From Pardosa pseudoannulata (taxonomy: Eukaryota > Arthropoda > Arachnida > Araneae > Lycosidae), in assembly GCA_032207245.1 (NCBI GenBank), contig CM063500.1, positions 35,103,618 to 35,167,617 of the forward strand: a stretch of DNA of 64,000 bases. Direction: 5' to 3'. Within the stretch, counting starts at the first letter, position 1, and each line of letters opens with the position of its first letter. Shown here one piece after another: positions 37,346 through 50,067 of the stretch. The notes below the pieces were generated by a model that did not search any database, was not told the DNA's origin, and was given only the letters and a program-made list of their open reading frames with translations. The position numbers and the translations under genes are program-made.

Positions 37346-37740
37346 GCTGTAAAGTGGACCATCTGTTTAACCTATGGGAATTGGAACTTTAATAGTGGCA
37401 ACACTGCTATTTATACAATCATATTTTAGACTATATCACACTATGAAACTACTACTCTGCTGACTGCTACACTATGAAATCTTCTATAACCAAAAAATTT
37501 CAAGACAATTAATATTAATATTTCCAGAAAACTGCTAGATAGCTGTGATCTACAAAACAGCAATAGAAAGTTCCGTATTCATTTGAAATTTTAACATTGA
37601 ATTTTACGGAGATTGTTTAACATTAAATTTTATGGAGATTGTTTAACATTGAATAACGTAAATAACATTGATGATATTACAGCCCATTTAAAAAAAAAGA
37701 TAAATAAAAGTCTATTATTTGCAGATATTAGAATTGTTTT
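37346..37740. other. AT-rich stretch, nothing recognised
   Basis: Contains a short direct repeat of TTTAYGGAGATTGTTTAACATT at about 37604 and 37629, otherwise nothing. Confidence 0.4.
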
Positions 37741-40520
37741 TCAGTATTACTTCTCCATACGTAGTGACGTAAGATTTATAATCCCGAAAGATTTAATTTC
37801 CTAAATATTATGCAATGATGAAAATTTAAATATTAGTTATATTAGCTCTGTTGATCTTCACCAAATGGCATGACGTAAGATGAATGATCACGATAGATAT
37901 AATTTTCTAAATATTATGCAATTATGAAAATATTAATATTAGTGATATTAGCTCTGTTGATCTCCCATAAATGGCATGATGTAAGCTTAATAATAACGAA
38001 AGATTTAATTTCCTAAATATTATGCAATGAAGAATATATTAATATTAGTGATATTACCTCTGTTGATCTCCACCAGATGACATTATGTAAGCTTTAATCA
38101 GTAAATACTGTTGATTTAAGAAATGAAACTAAATTTGAAGAAAATATGCAAATCATAATAATGATAACACATAATAGATATAAAATGTGTATAAATAAGT
38201 AGGAGTACAAGGTCTCATTGTGATCTTTATTTCAGATTATTTTTAATTTATTTTTACTGCTGATATTTAATTAGTAACATTTATCATATTAATTAGTAAC
38301 ATATGAGTGTTATAAAAGCTTTAATCACGAAAGATATAATTTCCTAAATATGGAATGATGAAAATATTAATATTAGCGATATTAGCTCTGTTAATCTCCA
38401 CCTAATGGCATGACATAAGCTTTACTCAGTAAATATCATTAATCTGAGAAAGGAAACTAACTTTGAAGGAAATATACAAATCATAATAATGAAGACGCAT
38501 TATATATATAAAATGTGTATAAATGTGTAGGCATATAAGGAAGGCATGTGGTCTTTATTTCAGATAATTTTTAATGTATTTTTACTGCTGACATTTAATT
38601 AGTAACATTAATTAGTAACATTAATTAATAACATTTATCAAATTAATTAGTAACATTTTTGAGTGTTATAAAAGCTTTAATCATGAAAGATATAATTTCC
38701 TAAATATTATGCACTGATGAAAATATTAATATTAGGGATATTAGCTCTGTTGATCTCCACCAGATGGCATGACGTAAGTTGTAATCAGTAAATACCATTA
38801 ATTTGAGAAATGAAACTAACTTTGTAGGAAATATGTAAATCATAATAATGATGACACATAATAGATATAAAATGTGTATAAATCAGTGGGCGTACAAGGT
38901 AGTGATGTGATATTTATTTCAGATTATTTTTAATGTATTTTTACTGCTGACATTTAATTAGTAACATTAATTAGTAACATTAATTAATAACATTTATCAA
39001 ATTAATTAGTAACATTTTTGAGTGTTATAAAAGCTTTAATCATGAAAGATATAATTTCCTAAATATTATGCACTGCTGAAAATATTAATATTAGGGATAT
39101 TAGCTCTGTTAATCCCCACCAGATGGCATGACGTAAGCTTTACTCAGTAAATACCATTAATTTGAGAAATGAAACTAAATTTGTAGGAAATATGCAAATC
39201 ATAATAATGATGACACATAATAGATATAAAATGTATAAATCAGTAGGCGTCCAAGGGAGTGATGTGATCTTTATTTCAGATTATGTTTAATTTATTTTTA
39301 CTCCTGATATTCAATTAGCAACATTTATCATATTAATTAGTAACAAATGAGTGTTATAAAAGCTTTAATTACGAAAGATATAATTTCCTAAATATCATGC
39401 AATGATAAAAATATTAATATTAGGGATATTAGCTCTGTTAATCTCCACCAGATGGCATGGCATAAGCTTTACTCAGTAAATATCATTAATTTGAGAAATG
39501 AAACTAACTTTGAAGGGAATATACAAATCATAATAATGAAGACGCATAATAGATATAAAATGTGTATACATCTATAGGCATATAAGGAAGTCATGTGGTC
39601 TTTATTTCAGATTATTTTTAATGTATTTTTACTGCTGATATTTGATTAGAAACATTAATTAGTAACATTAATTAATAACATTTTTCAAAGTAATTAGTAA
39701 CATTTTTGAGTGTTATAAAAGCTTTAACCATGAAAGATATAATTTCCTAATTAATTTAATTTTACTGCTGATATTTAATTAGAAACATTAATTAGTAACG
39801 ATTATCATATTAATTAGTAACATATTTTGAGTATTATAAAAGCTTTAATCACGAAAGATATAATTTCCTAAATATTATGCAATGATGAAAATATTAATAT
39901 TAGGGATATTAGCTCTGTTGATCTCCACCAGATGGCATGGCGTAAGCTTTACTCAGTAAATACCATTAATTTGAGAAATGAAACTAACTTTGTAGGAAAT
40001 ATGTAAATCATAATAATGATGACACATAATAGATATAAAATGTGTATAAATCAGTAGGCGTACAAGGTAGTGATGTGATATTTATTTCAGATAATTTTTA
40101 ACTTATTTTTACTGCTGACATTTAATTAGTAACATTAATTATTAACATTTATCATATTAATTAGTAACATTTTGAGAGTTATAAAAGCTTTAATCACGAA
40201 AGATATAATTTCCTAAATATTATGCAATGATGAAAATATTAATATTAGTGATATTAGCTCTGTTGATCTCCACCAGATGGCATAACATAAGTTTTACTCA
40301 GTAAATACCATTAATTTGAGAAATGAAACTAACTTTGAAGGAAATATGCAAATCATAATAATGATGACGCAAAATAGATATGAAATGTGCATCAATCAGT
40401 AGGCGTACAAGGAAGTCATATTGTCTTTATATCAGATTATTTTTAATGTATTTTCATGTTAATATTTAATTCGTAACATTAATTAGAAACATTTATCAAA
40501 TTAATTATTAACTTTTATTT
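37741..40520. repeat. 330-360-bp tandem array with short sub-repeats
   Basis: The anchor AGCTCTGTTGATCTCCACC and variants occur near 37845, 37951, 38056, 38385, 38744, 39103, 39432, 39912 and 40257. The first three spacings are about 105 bp (a truncated unit repeated), the others mostly 330-360 bp, with one 480-bp unit that contains a partial duplication (39730-39850). Within units a TTAATTAGTAACATTAATTA motif is itself repeated a variable number of times, which explains the length variation. Confidence 0.93.
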
Positions 40521-41599
40521 GAGTGATATAAAAGAACTTTTAAATATCTTACTTCAAAATTAGTAAAAATGCTCTTTTACGTAGAAAAGAAAAAAATGTT
40601 ATTGAATTAAAGAAATATAGCTTCAAAATATGTTATGTTTTTATATTCAAACTAAAAAAAAGAGAGAAATACTAATATTAATAATAATACTAAACTATAA
40701 AAACTTTGAAGTTTATTAATGAAAAATCGTTACATGAAGATTAATACAAGTTCAAAAATAACGTTTTTCATAGTTTTGTATAATTTAAATTTTATAAATG
40801 CACTTTTTATGATTAATCGAGACTTGTCAAAAACTCTTTTAAATACTTATTTTGACGTCTTCGTTTTTCATAAATATAGATAATTAGCCCAAATAAAAAA
40901 TCTTTTTATAAAAACGGTTTCTCATTTTTTTGAGATCGCAATTAGGAATTTTCTAAACTATTTCCAATATCAACAGAAAAAATACTGTTCTTTCTTAGAA
41001 ACTAATGAGATTTTAATTGAAGGTGATATTTGTAATATATCAGTGTAACATACAATATCACACAAGTGTTTCACCTTTTTTAATTTTTTATTAATGTTAG
41101 CTATACATTTTGAGTAAATTTCTAATAGACTTAATATATCAAAGCAAAATTGTAAAATCAGTATTTAATGGTGTAAAATTACATTTCAGTTGAAAAACTT
41201 TATTCTTGTAATATATTTAACTGTGTTTACAATGAAGATATTGCTGTGAAAATATATATAGAAATAATTTAAAACATTTTTCTTTTAATGACTTAAACTA
41301 AGCTTTACCATTTTATTTCTCGCATTGCAATTAATTTTCAACAATTACAAATGATTTTTTTTAATGTGTTGACACTTGCCTTTACTATTAACATTCTTCT
41401 TTTAGATAACAAATGGTATAAGTAGATCATTTTGTTGTAGGAGCACCTTATAGATAAGCAATTCAGCACCTTATAGATAATCCAATTTTACTCTCTATGA
41501 AGACACAACACAAAAAGACACCATCGTGGTGAAGGAATTCTCTAACCCCTACAATGTCAATGTTATTTTGCATACAGAAAGACTTTTTTTATAACAGTA
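40521..41599. other. AT-rich stretch, nothing recognised
   Basis: No gene or element recognised over about 1.1 kb. Confidence 0.4.
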
Positions 41600-42010
41600 A
41601 AGATGTATTATTTAAAAAAAATATTGCTTTGAATAATTCATTACATATACATATTACTATTAGCTGACGCGACTTCGCATATAAATTTTTATGTATTATT
41701 AGTATTTTATGTATTATTAGAGATATATTATTAGAAAAACAAAAACAAATATCACTTGCAATGATTCATTAAGGATAATTTATTTATTTTATTTGAAACG
41801 GGATGTTTGTTGTTTTATTTCCAAGCCTTTTAAAAATACATATTGCCGTAAAGCTGACTCGATTTGGCATATAATATGAATTTTGGGGTAATCAAGATGT
41901 ATTAAAAGAAAGAAAATATCACTTGCATTGATTCTGTAAGGATAATTCATTATTCATTATTATTATTACTTATATAGTTATAGTTTAAAACAAGAATATG
42001 TTTATTGTTT
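41600..42010. repeat. Degenerate duplication, about 170-190 bp
   Basis: GCTGACGCGACTTCGCATAT at 41663 is echoed by GCTGACTCGATTTGGCATAT at 41853, and ATCACTTGCAATGATTC at 41751 by ATCACTTGCATTGATTC at 41918. The two copies differ by indels. Confidence 0.6.
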
Positions 42011-42195
42011 TATTTCTAAACCTTTCAAAAATTCCTGAATAGCTGCAAGGCATTTTAAAATATAACTTGAATGAGTATTTTTAGAAGTATGTTGTATTGT
42101 ATAAAAGACTAAAAAAAGAAATTCTATATAGATTAAACAACTCTATATGAGTTTAAAAGAAAGAAAAATTTAGATATATTTATTTAAACATTTCA

Positions 42196-42848
42196 ACACG
42201 CCACTAAAGTTAATTGCTGCAAGTAAAATGAATTACTCTTCACGAAACTTGGTTCCGAATTGGCTTTAAGCTGTAGGTCCCGGTCTCATTAGCCCTCGTG
42301 TTGCAAAAAGTAGACCGTAGAACTCCAAACCAAACCAAATCTTCACGAAACTTAAAAGCTGTTTGGACGAAAATTTTGCTCGATTTGTCTTTTAGAGTTA
42401 TTCCATGTGAGTCACGGTAACTCAAAAGGTAAAGGCGACGAAAGCTCTTATAACTGGAAGGTGTCAGGTTCGGAGCTCGATCTACGCCATTAAAGATAAT
42501 TACTACAAGCAATATGAGTTAATCATCACGGAACTTAAAAGCCGTTTTTTTCCACGCACATTTTGCTCGTTGTGTCTTTAAGAAAACTTCCATGTGAGCA
42601 GCGGTAGTTCAATCGGTAAAAGCAACTCGCAGGTAACTGGAGGGTTGCGGGTTCGGCGTCCGAACTACGCCACTAAAAATAATTGCTGCAAGCAAAATGA
42701 GTTACTCGTCACAAAATTTAAAGGCTGTTTGCACTGAAATTTTGCGCGATGTGTCTTTTAGAGTTCTTCCATGTAAGCCGCGGTAGTTCAATCGGTAAAG
42801 GCAATGCTTTTGAAACTGGAAGTATGCGGATTCGGTGCCCGAACTGGC
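42196..42848 (+). repeat. Tandem array of tRNA-like units, about 183 bp
   Basis: Three units each carry a tRNA-like head followed by a conserved spacer (TAATTGCTGCAAGCAAAATG, then CGTTTTGCTCGATKTGTCTTTTAGAG-like sequence). The head has an excellent A box (TAGTTCAATCGG at 42606 and 42786) and a weaker B box (GGTTCGGCGTCC, GATTCGGTGCCC). The promoter of the first unit (about 42415) is degraded. The array begins with the end of a further unit at 42196, and a SINE of another family is inserted there (42251-42339). I treat the units as tRNA-derived repeats rather than working tRNA genes, because the arms do not fold into a clean cloverleaf and the acceptor stem does not pair convincingly. Confidence 0.7.
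42251..42339 (+). mobile_element. 5'-truncated SINE with 14-bp duplication
   Basis: Only the 3' part of the SINE family is present (GGTCCCGGTCTCATTAGCCC to the CCAAACCAAA tail). Identical TCTTCACGAAACTT copies at 42237-42250 and 42340-42353 flank it. The duplicated target is part of the tRNA-like repeat unit, so the insertion is younger than that array. Confidence 0.9.
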
Positions 42849-42852
42849 TTAA

Positions 42853-43708
42853 CCCATATTGGACCGCTGTCTTACAAACAATACAGCAAATAAAATTCCA
42901 TTTATTAATAAAGTTATAAATATTTTCTGAGTGGATTTTATTTTAACACCTTTAAAATAGACACAATTTAGCATAAAAACAAAAAAAACTGAGTAATCAA
43001 ATTATATTGTATTGTAAAATTTATTTTCAGCAACCTCTTAAAAACTGTCATTTTTAAATCTTTAATTTTATATTTATTATTATTATTATTATTTTAAACA
43101 TTGTGGGGGTTACTTTTAGTTTAAAAACAGAGCTAATAATGTAGCTGAAAGTTTTTGTTGAAAAATATATTTTACATGTGTATTTTGTAAGTATAAAAAA
43201 ATTGCCCTAAAATTAAGATGAAGGTCCAATCCTGATTATTTTTCTATGAATTCGATATTGCATTGATAGCGCACATTCTCTTCTTATCTTTCAATGAAAA
43301 CCAGTTCAAACACCTGTTCACACATCTGGACACAACAAGGTGTAAATAGATGTCTATTCTATTCAGAAAACTGGAGATTTTTTGCAATATAAACTTACTC
43401 TCTTACTGACAGTTCAATAACTGCAAGAGAAAATCTACAACAGTATGCTTAAAATGTAATGTTATACTTAGTTTTGACTATTCCCCCAAATTTTATCTAT
43501 GAATCAGCCTAATGCAATGTAAGTGATATTTGTTAATTTTTAGTAGTGTAATGGACCGTTGTCCTATTTATAAGACAGCCAATTACATAAAAAATTAAAA
43601 ATATTTTTTCAAAATTTTGGTTTTATATACTTAGTTACACCATATTAATGATATGGATTAAGTTTTAATAACTTACAGAAATATTTAGTTGGTGTGGTAC
43701 AATATGGG
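42853..43708. mobile_element. piggyBac-like non-autonomous element, 856 bp
   Basis: TTAA at 42849-42852 and 43709-43712 flank inverted repeats CCCATATTGGACC (left) and CCCATATTGTACC (right, inverted), which match at 12 of 13 bases. A subterminal motif GGACCGCTGTCTTA near the left end recurs as GGACCGTTGTCCTA at 43553. There is no transposase frame. The ends differ from those of the element at 23365, so two piggyBac-type families are present. Confidence 0.8.
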
Positions 43709-43845
43709 TTAATATCACCCTTGATCGTGAAATGTGACTAAAGCGCGTAAAATATGTTCGTGGTCACAATGTTCTAAACGTTCTCAATCAGTACCTATGG
43801 GTGTGGCAAGCGAAGCCTATGGGTCTTCTGATTGGTCCCTGCTTC

Positions 43846-45345
43846 AAACGAGGAACAAAAAGTCGCACTATCACATTTGAGGTGCTGGTTAAAGCGAAAT
43901 GTGCACACCTTTACCTTAATACGAGTAGCCTCAATACCATGACTCAATCGTGCTTCGTTGGACCAAATAGCATTAGAATTAGCAACAACAAACATTTTAA
44001 TTTCAAAGCTTTCTAAAAACATATAGCTAGAGAAATTATTAAGTCTTTTAGAGTATTCACATGTCTCTAGGTTAAAAAAATATGTCTAATATTTTTAATG
44101 AAACATTTGACTTTAGAGAGCGGTTGTGAAATTAGTTAGAGTTAGCAAACGAGGAACAAAAATAGCACTATCACATTTGAGGTGCTGGTTAAAACGAAAT
44201 GCGCACCCCTTTACCTTAACACGACTAGCCTCAATACCATGACTCAATCATGTTTAGTTGGACCAAATAGCATTAGAAATAGCAACAACAAACATTGTGG
44301 TTTCAAAGCTTTCTAAAAATATATAGCTAGAGAAATTATTAAGTCTTTTAGAGTATTCACATGTCTCTAAGTTAAAGGAATATATGTCTAATATTTTTAA
44401 TGAAACATTTGACTTTAGAGAGCAATTGTGAAAGTAGTCAGAGTTAGCAAACGAGGAGCAAAAATCGCACTATCACATTTGAGGTGCTGGTTAAAGCGAA
44501 CTTCGCACCCCCTTTACCTTAATACGAGTAGCCTCAATACCATGACTCAATCGTGCTTGGTTGGACCAAATAGCATTAGAAATAGCAACAACAAACATTG
44601 TGGTTTCAAAGCTTTCTAAAAATATATAGCTAGAGAAATTATTAAGTCTTTTAGAGTATTCACATGTCTCTAAGTTAAAGGAATATATGTCTAATATTTT
44701 TAATGAAACATTTGACTTTAGAGAGCAATTGTGAAAGTAGTCAGAGTTAGCAAACGAGGAGCAAAAATCGCACTATCACATTTGAGGTGCTGGTTAAAGC
44801 GAACTTCGCACCCCCTTTACCTTAATACGAGTAGCCTCAATACCATGACTCAATCGTGCTTGGTTGGACCAAATAGCATTAGAAATAGCAACAACAAACA
44901 TTGTAATTTCAAAGCTCTCTAAAAATATATAGCTAGAGAAATTATTAAGTCTTTTAGAGTATTCACATGTCTTTAAGTTAAAAATATATGTCTAATATTT
45001 TTAATGAAACATTTGACTTTAGAGAGCAATTGTGAAAGTAGTTAGAGTTAGCAAACGAGGAGCAAAAATCGCACTATCACATTTGAGGTGCTGGTTAAAG
45101 CGAACTTCGCACCCCCTTTACCTTAACACGAGTAGCCTCAATACCATGACTCAATCGTGCTTGGTTGGACCAAATAGCATTAGAAATAGCAACAACAAAC
45201 ATTGTGGTTTCAAAGCTTTCTAAAAACATATAGCCAGAGAAATTATTAAGTCTTTTAGAGTATTCACATGTCTCTAAGTTAAAAAATATGTCTAATATTT
45301 TTTAATGAAACATTTGACTTTAGAGAGGGGTTGTAAAGTTAGTTT
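43846..45345. repeat. 302-bp tandem array, five units
   Basis: Units begin at 43846, 44147, 44449, 44752 and 45053 (AAACGAGGAGCAAAAATCGC), with periods of 301-303 bp. Units 3 to 5 are nearly identical; unit 1 is the most diverged. Frames of 63-75 residues are open in several units on both strands. They recur only because the units are so similar and show no pattern of protein-level conservation that I can see. Confidence 0.95.
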
Positions 45346-45915
45346 AGAGTTATGTAACTTTGTACAAGTTGGGTTTTTGATATGACATGCGTTCAAACCG
45401 GATTTGAACTAGATTAAACCAGCCCAAACCTAAAATACTATATTTCTTGCGGCTTTCGCGTTGAACGTGTGGCGTCATTCACCTTTGTAAACTTGTGCTT
45501 TTGAATATTGTCCCTGAATTTTCCCATCCTTTTTCCTCATGAACTCCAGGTTTTGCATCATTAACAAACTGATTCATTAATTCACATGATTCATTCACCT
45601 GAATATACGTTTTGTGAAATGAAGTGAGTTAAGAAATGTAAGTAACGTGGCATGTTCTATAGAGAAAGTGCATGTTTGTAAACAAATACGAGTGCTGACT
45701 ATAACTCAACTTTTCGTTGGCAAAACATTGCTTGCTTTCTTTGTATCTTATGAGCTTCGATATGGATCACGTATACGACAAAACTGAATTTTATTTAAGG
45801 GAAGGGGAAGGAAACATTAGAAACTGTCCAAGTAATTAGAAATAGGTTTTTTAGCACTTACAAAAGTATAGGTATATTTTTTAAATTATACACTTTACAC
45901 AGTATTATTAAGTAT

Positions 45916-45945
45916 CATAATCAAAGTATAGCTACTTTGATTATG
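45916..45945. other. Perfect hairpin, 13-bp stem, 4-base loop
   Basis: CATAATCAAAGTA, a TAGC loop and the exact inverse complement TACTTTGATTATG. No neighbouring gene gives it an obvious role. Confidence 0.8.
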
Positions 45946-47466
45946 TTAACAGGTACAATAAACTATTACATATATAAGAACTAATAAAAATGTGCAAAAC
46001 CTGATCATTTTAAGAACAAAAAATAAATACACTTAAAGGTACAGTACTTCTCACAGAAGCATAGAAAATACATTAGAAATAGGAAAAAAACAAATTAGTA
46101 ATAATAAAAAAATCTTAGAGTATAATAATTTTATTCTTCTATTACATTACAGTAAGGTTAACGTTTTATTACCATTCTTAAAATGTTTACCACAAATTCT
46201 CGAAGAACTTGGAGTCCAGTCTTGCCTTTTCAAAGCTTTTATACAAAGCATTTGCAATGTAGGATCTTTAGGAAAGCAATAAAAACCAATATATTAGCCT
46301 TTTTTGTAACACTTAGTACAGCCATACGCACAACAGCTTGTTACCATTCTCAGATAATTTAGAAAATTAAAACTCCAATAACAAGTACAATCTGTAGGAA
46401 ATTCAAATTTTTTTTGCCAACCTGAAAGCTGAGCTGCAATTTTTGCTGCACCTGACGTCATGCTCAGATCTCTATTGTTCTATAAAAGGGCAGTAGTGTA
46501 AATATTGATACGCTTTTGAGTTGAATTAAAGGTGTTTCAATAATCCCAGTGAGATTTATTGAGTACTTGTTCTAATATTGACAGCCGTTAAGCATCGGGT
46601 AGATGTACAGAGCCCCTATTTTAAGAATAGAGTTTAATTGTACGTATTTTCAACAATATTGTTTTAATAATACAATACAATACAATAAAATTGATTATTT
46701 TTAACTGTATTGTATGTATTCAAAGTAACTGTATTCTATAAAATTATAAGCAGTCACCGATAGTTTTAATTTGTATCAGAAAATATTAAAAATACAATTG
46801 ATAGTACACTAAAAGTAATTAAAATATTTAAAATTTTTTAAAGTTTGCAAACAAGACTTTATAGATAACAAGAATAATTAAAACATTGTTTTAATTTAGT
46901 GTCATAATCAGGTTAGATATATAACTGCTAAGTACCATATTAAACCTTTTGATTTTACTTTAAAATCCAGACTATGGTGATCTTTTTAAGATAAATTATT
47001 TATTGAAAATAAATGATCATTCAGCAATGTAATATTAAACTCTTATTAAAACGTGTAATTACTTTTTGGTCAGGATCTAAATTGCTCGATAACATACCCT
47101 AAAATATTAACAATTTTGAAAATTGATCAATAATTAACTATTTTCTCAGTTTTGTATGCATGTGTCAAAAATTTGAGAACACTCATTAAATAAAAGATGA
47201 ACTTGATGGAGAAAAATAAAGATTAGTCATATTAAGAGAGCACAAGACCTTTAAACCTTCAAAATTTTGATTTTATATGAATCTCTCGACATTTCTAAAC
47301 CGGTTACAAAAAAGAGTTATGAGATTTTTTGTAGAATGATATATGATTGCATTTATACAGCTGTCACCGTTAGTTTACATTTCTGAGAGTCGTTGTATTA
47401 GTAGTTTGTAATTTTTTTCACCCAAGTCAACGATTATTTCTGAACATTCTGCTCTGCGGATTTTAT

Positions 47467-47502
47467 TTTTTTTATGTGTTTCAGACGAAACACATAAAAA
47501 AA
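47467..47502. other. Perfect hairpin, 16-bp stem, AGAC loop
   Basis: TTTTTTTATGTGTTTC, the loop AGAC, and the exact inverse complement ending in a run of A. The T-run and A-run at the base could resemble a polymerase III or small MITE-type palindrome, but no promoter boxes are visible. Confidence 0.8.
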
Positions 47503-47924
47503 CTTAACTGAATATTTCTGTTTACATGGGCTTTTAGATTTTCAATTATTTCTCGTGTAGTGTTTTGAATTAGTTTTGACATGTACTTAGCTCTTTAAAA
47601 GAGAAAAAATATGATTCTCATATCAGTAATTTTAGTTAAATTACAAGAAAAAAATCATTATATTAAAATGCTGAAAATGTTATGCAAAAATATTAAATAG
47701 GTTTTGAGAAATCTTGCTTTCAACATTAAACGTCTGCATTTTGAGAGAAATCCATTTAAAGGAATAAATAAACTATCAATCCCTACAGTGTCTTTCATAA
47801 TTTTAATCATAACTTTTAAACTAAGTGGGATTTTTTATGCGGTTATTTTAAATACATTAAAATTCTAAATCTATAACATATTTTCCTTTTAAAAAATTAA
47901 AAAAAAATTGATAAAATTTATTTT

Positions 47925-48925
47925 AAAGGGTTTTATTTTTCTAAAACGCTTAAAAGTTGCTGAAAGTGGATGTGTAGCTTTCAAATATGTAATTCAGCAC
48001 GACTTGATTTTCTCACAAAATGTCTATATTACTCTGAAAATACTCATTACTTTAAAGGGTTTTATTTTTCTAAAACCCCTTAAAGTTACTGACAGTGGAT
48101 GTGTCCCTTTAAAACATGTAGATCAGCACGACTTGATTTTCTCACAAAATGTCTATATTCCTCTGAAAATACTCATTAACATGGATTTCTCTATCAATGA
48201 TGAAGTCTGTCACTTTTACTTTTCCACCAGAAAGTAGACCTCCGATATGACTTGATTTATATCCTTAATCTATGTTCGATGCTACCAAGACTGTCGTGTA
48301 ATACTCGCCAATGTATAACGCAATGCAAAAAGTGGCACTAATTAGTACCACTGGAGCAACGATTCCAAATGCATTACCCAATTACAAAATGCCTTATATT
48401 TTCTGAAATGACTATCTGTTCCTGTTGCATATGCGTCATGCATAATTTTGTGTCATGGGTATTCAATTCCAAACACATGCTGTGATGAATATACGTAATT
48501 TCTTTTAAAAAATTAAAATGTGTCTCTTTAAAACATGTATATCAATACGACTAAATTTTCTCCCAAAATATCTATATTCCTCTGAAAATACTAATAAGAA
48601 CGGTTTTTTCTATCAATGATGAGGAATGTCACTTTTACTGTTCCACCAAAAAGTAGACCTACAATATGACTTGATTTATATCCTTAATCTCTGTTCAGTG
48701 CTATGAAGACTATCCTATAAGACATGCCAATATATAAAGCAATGCAAAAAGTGGCACTAATTAGTACCACTGCAGCAATGATTCCAAATGCAACACCTAA
48801 TTACAAAATGCCTTACATTTTCAGAAATGTCCACCCGTTCATGTTGCGTATGCGTCATGCATGCATCAGTGTCATTGTGTTTTAATTCCAAACATATGCT
48901 GTAATGAATATAAGTAATTTTGTGC
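47925..48925. repeat. Nested duplications of 129 bp and about 420 bp
   Basis: A 129-bp block (AAAGGGTTTTATTTTTCTAA) begins at 47925 and 48054. A larger block starting GTGTCCCTTTAAAACATG at about 48099 recurs at about 48520 with a period near 420 bp and includes GTGGCACTAATTAGTACCAC in both copies. The 109-residue frame at 47908-48237 spans the small repeat, whose length is a multiple of three. Confidence 0.85.
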
Positions 48926-49892
48926 TATTATTTTTATCGTATTAATAGCATTTTTACACTATTCTCTTTCTTATACATTCCAATTTTTCAACCTTATTTA
49001 TATATTCGGGTGTATTTCTGCCCTTTCATTCCTATGTAATTATGATTCCTAACTGTGCTTTCTAACTCTCCTCCAAGTTTGCTCACAATGTTTCAAAGAC
49101 ATCCTCTGTACTAAATTTCCAGAAAAGCTGTGAAATGTTTAAAATTTATCATCTTTTATCTCACCTTATTATTTCTATATCCTCATGGTAAGCACTTTCC
49201 TTCCTATTTTATAAATTATTATCTTGCAATTTCTACATACTCTAATCTTGAACTAATAAATAAATGTTACTGAATGTTTTATGAAATGATTAAACATTAG
49301 GAATTTCTGTTGTTACTATTAAACATTATAGTAGTATTTTGAAATATCAAAATAAATTATACTTGATGAATATTTACACCATTATATACAAGATGATGAA
49401 TATTTTGTAACAATGAATAAATTTTGAAACAATAGATTTAATTACATAAAAAAACTAATTTAATGTAAGCAAAAACTTGATTTTATAAATTGCGTCATTT
49501 TATCTTAGTTTACATTTTTCAGGAGACAATATATTTCAGGGCATGATTCTTTTTAAATTAAAATTACCTTTTCAATATATAGCGAATTGGCTTTGAACTA
49601 GTCTAATTTCCTTATCACGATAGAATTTATACACAATATACAAAATCCGTGGAACCAATAAGAACAAGAAAAAGTAACCCACGTGTAAATATTTTCAGCA
49701 CAAAATAATTTGTAAAACTGATAATGTTTAAAATAGATGGTGTAACTGCCTACATCCAATGGCATAGATATCTCTGTGATTCTAAATGCAGGGGCGTGCG
49801 TTACTTCCTTTAAAATAGCCTTTGTGGCTGGCTACATTGATGTTGCCAAGTTTATAACTCAAGATTACATGGACATGATTGAGAAGTACTTA
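48926..49892. other. AT-rich stretch, nothing recognised
   Basis: No feature supported. Confidence 0.4.
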
Positions 49893-50067
49893 GTCGAACA
49901 GTGGCCGAATGGTTAGAGAGTTGATTTCCGGTACCGTAGATCGTAGATTCGAGTACTACTGTAGCATGGGTATTTGTAGCAGTTCGGAATCCGCTTTAAG
50001 CAGTTGGTCCCGGTCTCATTAGCCCTCGTGTTAAAAAATAGCAGTCCGTATAGCTCCAAACAAAACT
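49893..50067 (+). mobile_element. tRNA-derived SINE, near full length
   Basis: The head GTCGAACAGTGGCCGAATGG carries the A box, but the B box is damaged (GATTCGAGTACT). The body GGTCCCGGTCTCATTAGCCC is well preserved and the tail is a short CCAAACAAAA. No clear target duplication is visible, so it is probably older than the copies at 18574 and 42251. Confidence 0.85.

Larger units (their letters stand above)
45346..47924. other. Apparently unique stretch, nothing recognised
   Basis: About 2.6 kb without long open frames. Contains two perfect hairpins (45916-45945, 47467-47502), listed separately. The part at 45440-45760 is slightly GC-richer than its surroundings. Confidence 0.4.

Noticed and set aside
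37604..37804. 63-residue frame near the start of the 345-bp array
   Set aside because: Includes a short direct repeat and array sequence; not open in other units.
42590..42850. Functional tRNA genes
   Set aside because: Promoter boxes are tRNA-like, but the acceptor and T arms do not pair cleanly and the units are repeated with a common spacer, so tRNA-derived repeats are more likely.
44428..45223. Repeated 63-residue frames as a gene family
   Set aside because: Each is the same chance frame in a nearly identical 302-bp repeat unit; no codon-level conservation or recognised domain.
48340..48780. GGCACTAATTAGTACC motif as a regulatory palindrome
   Set aside because: Present twice only because the 420-bp block is duplicated; imperfect palindrome with no gene nearby.
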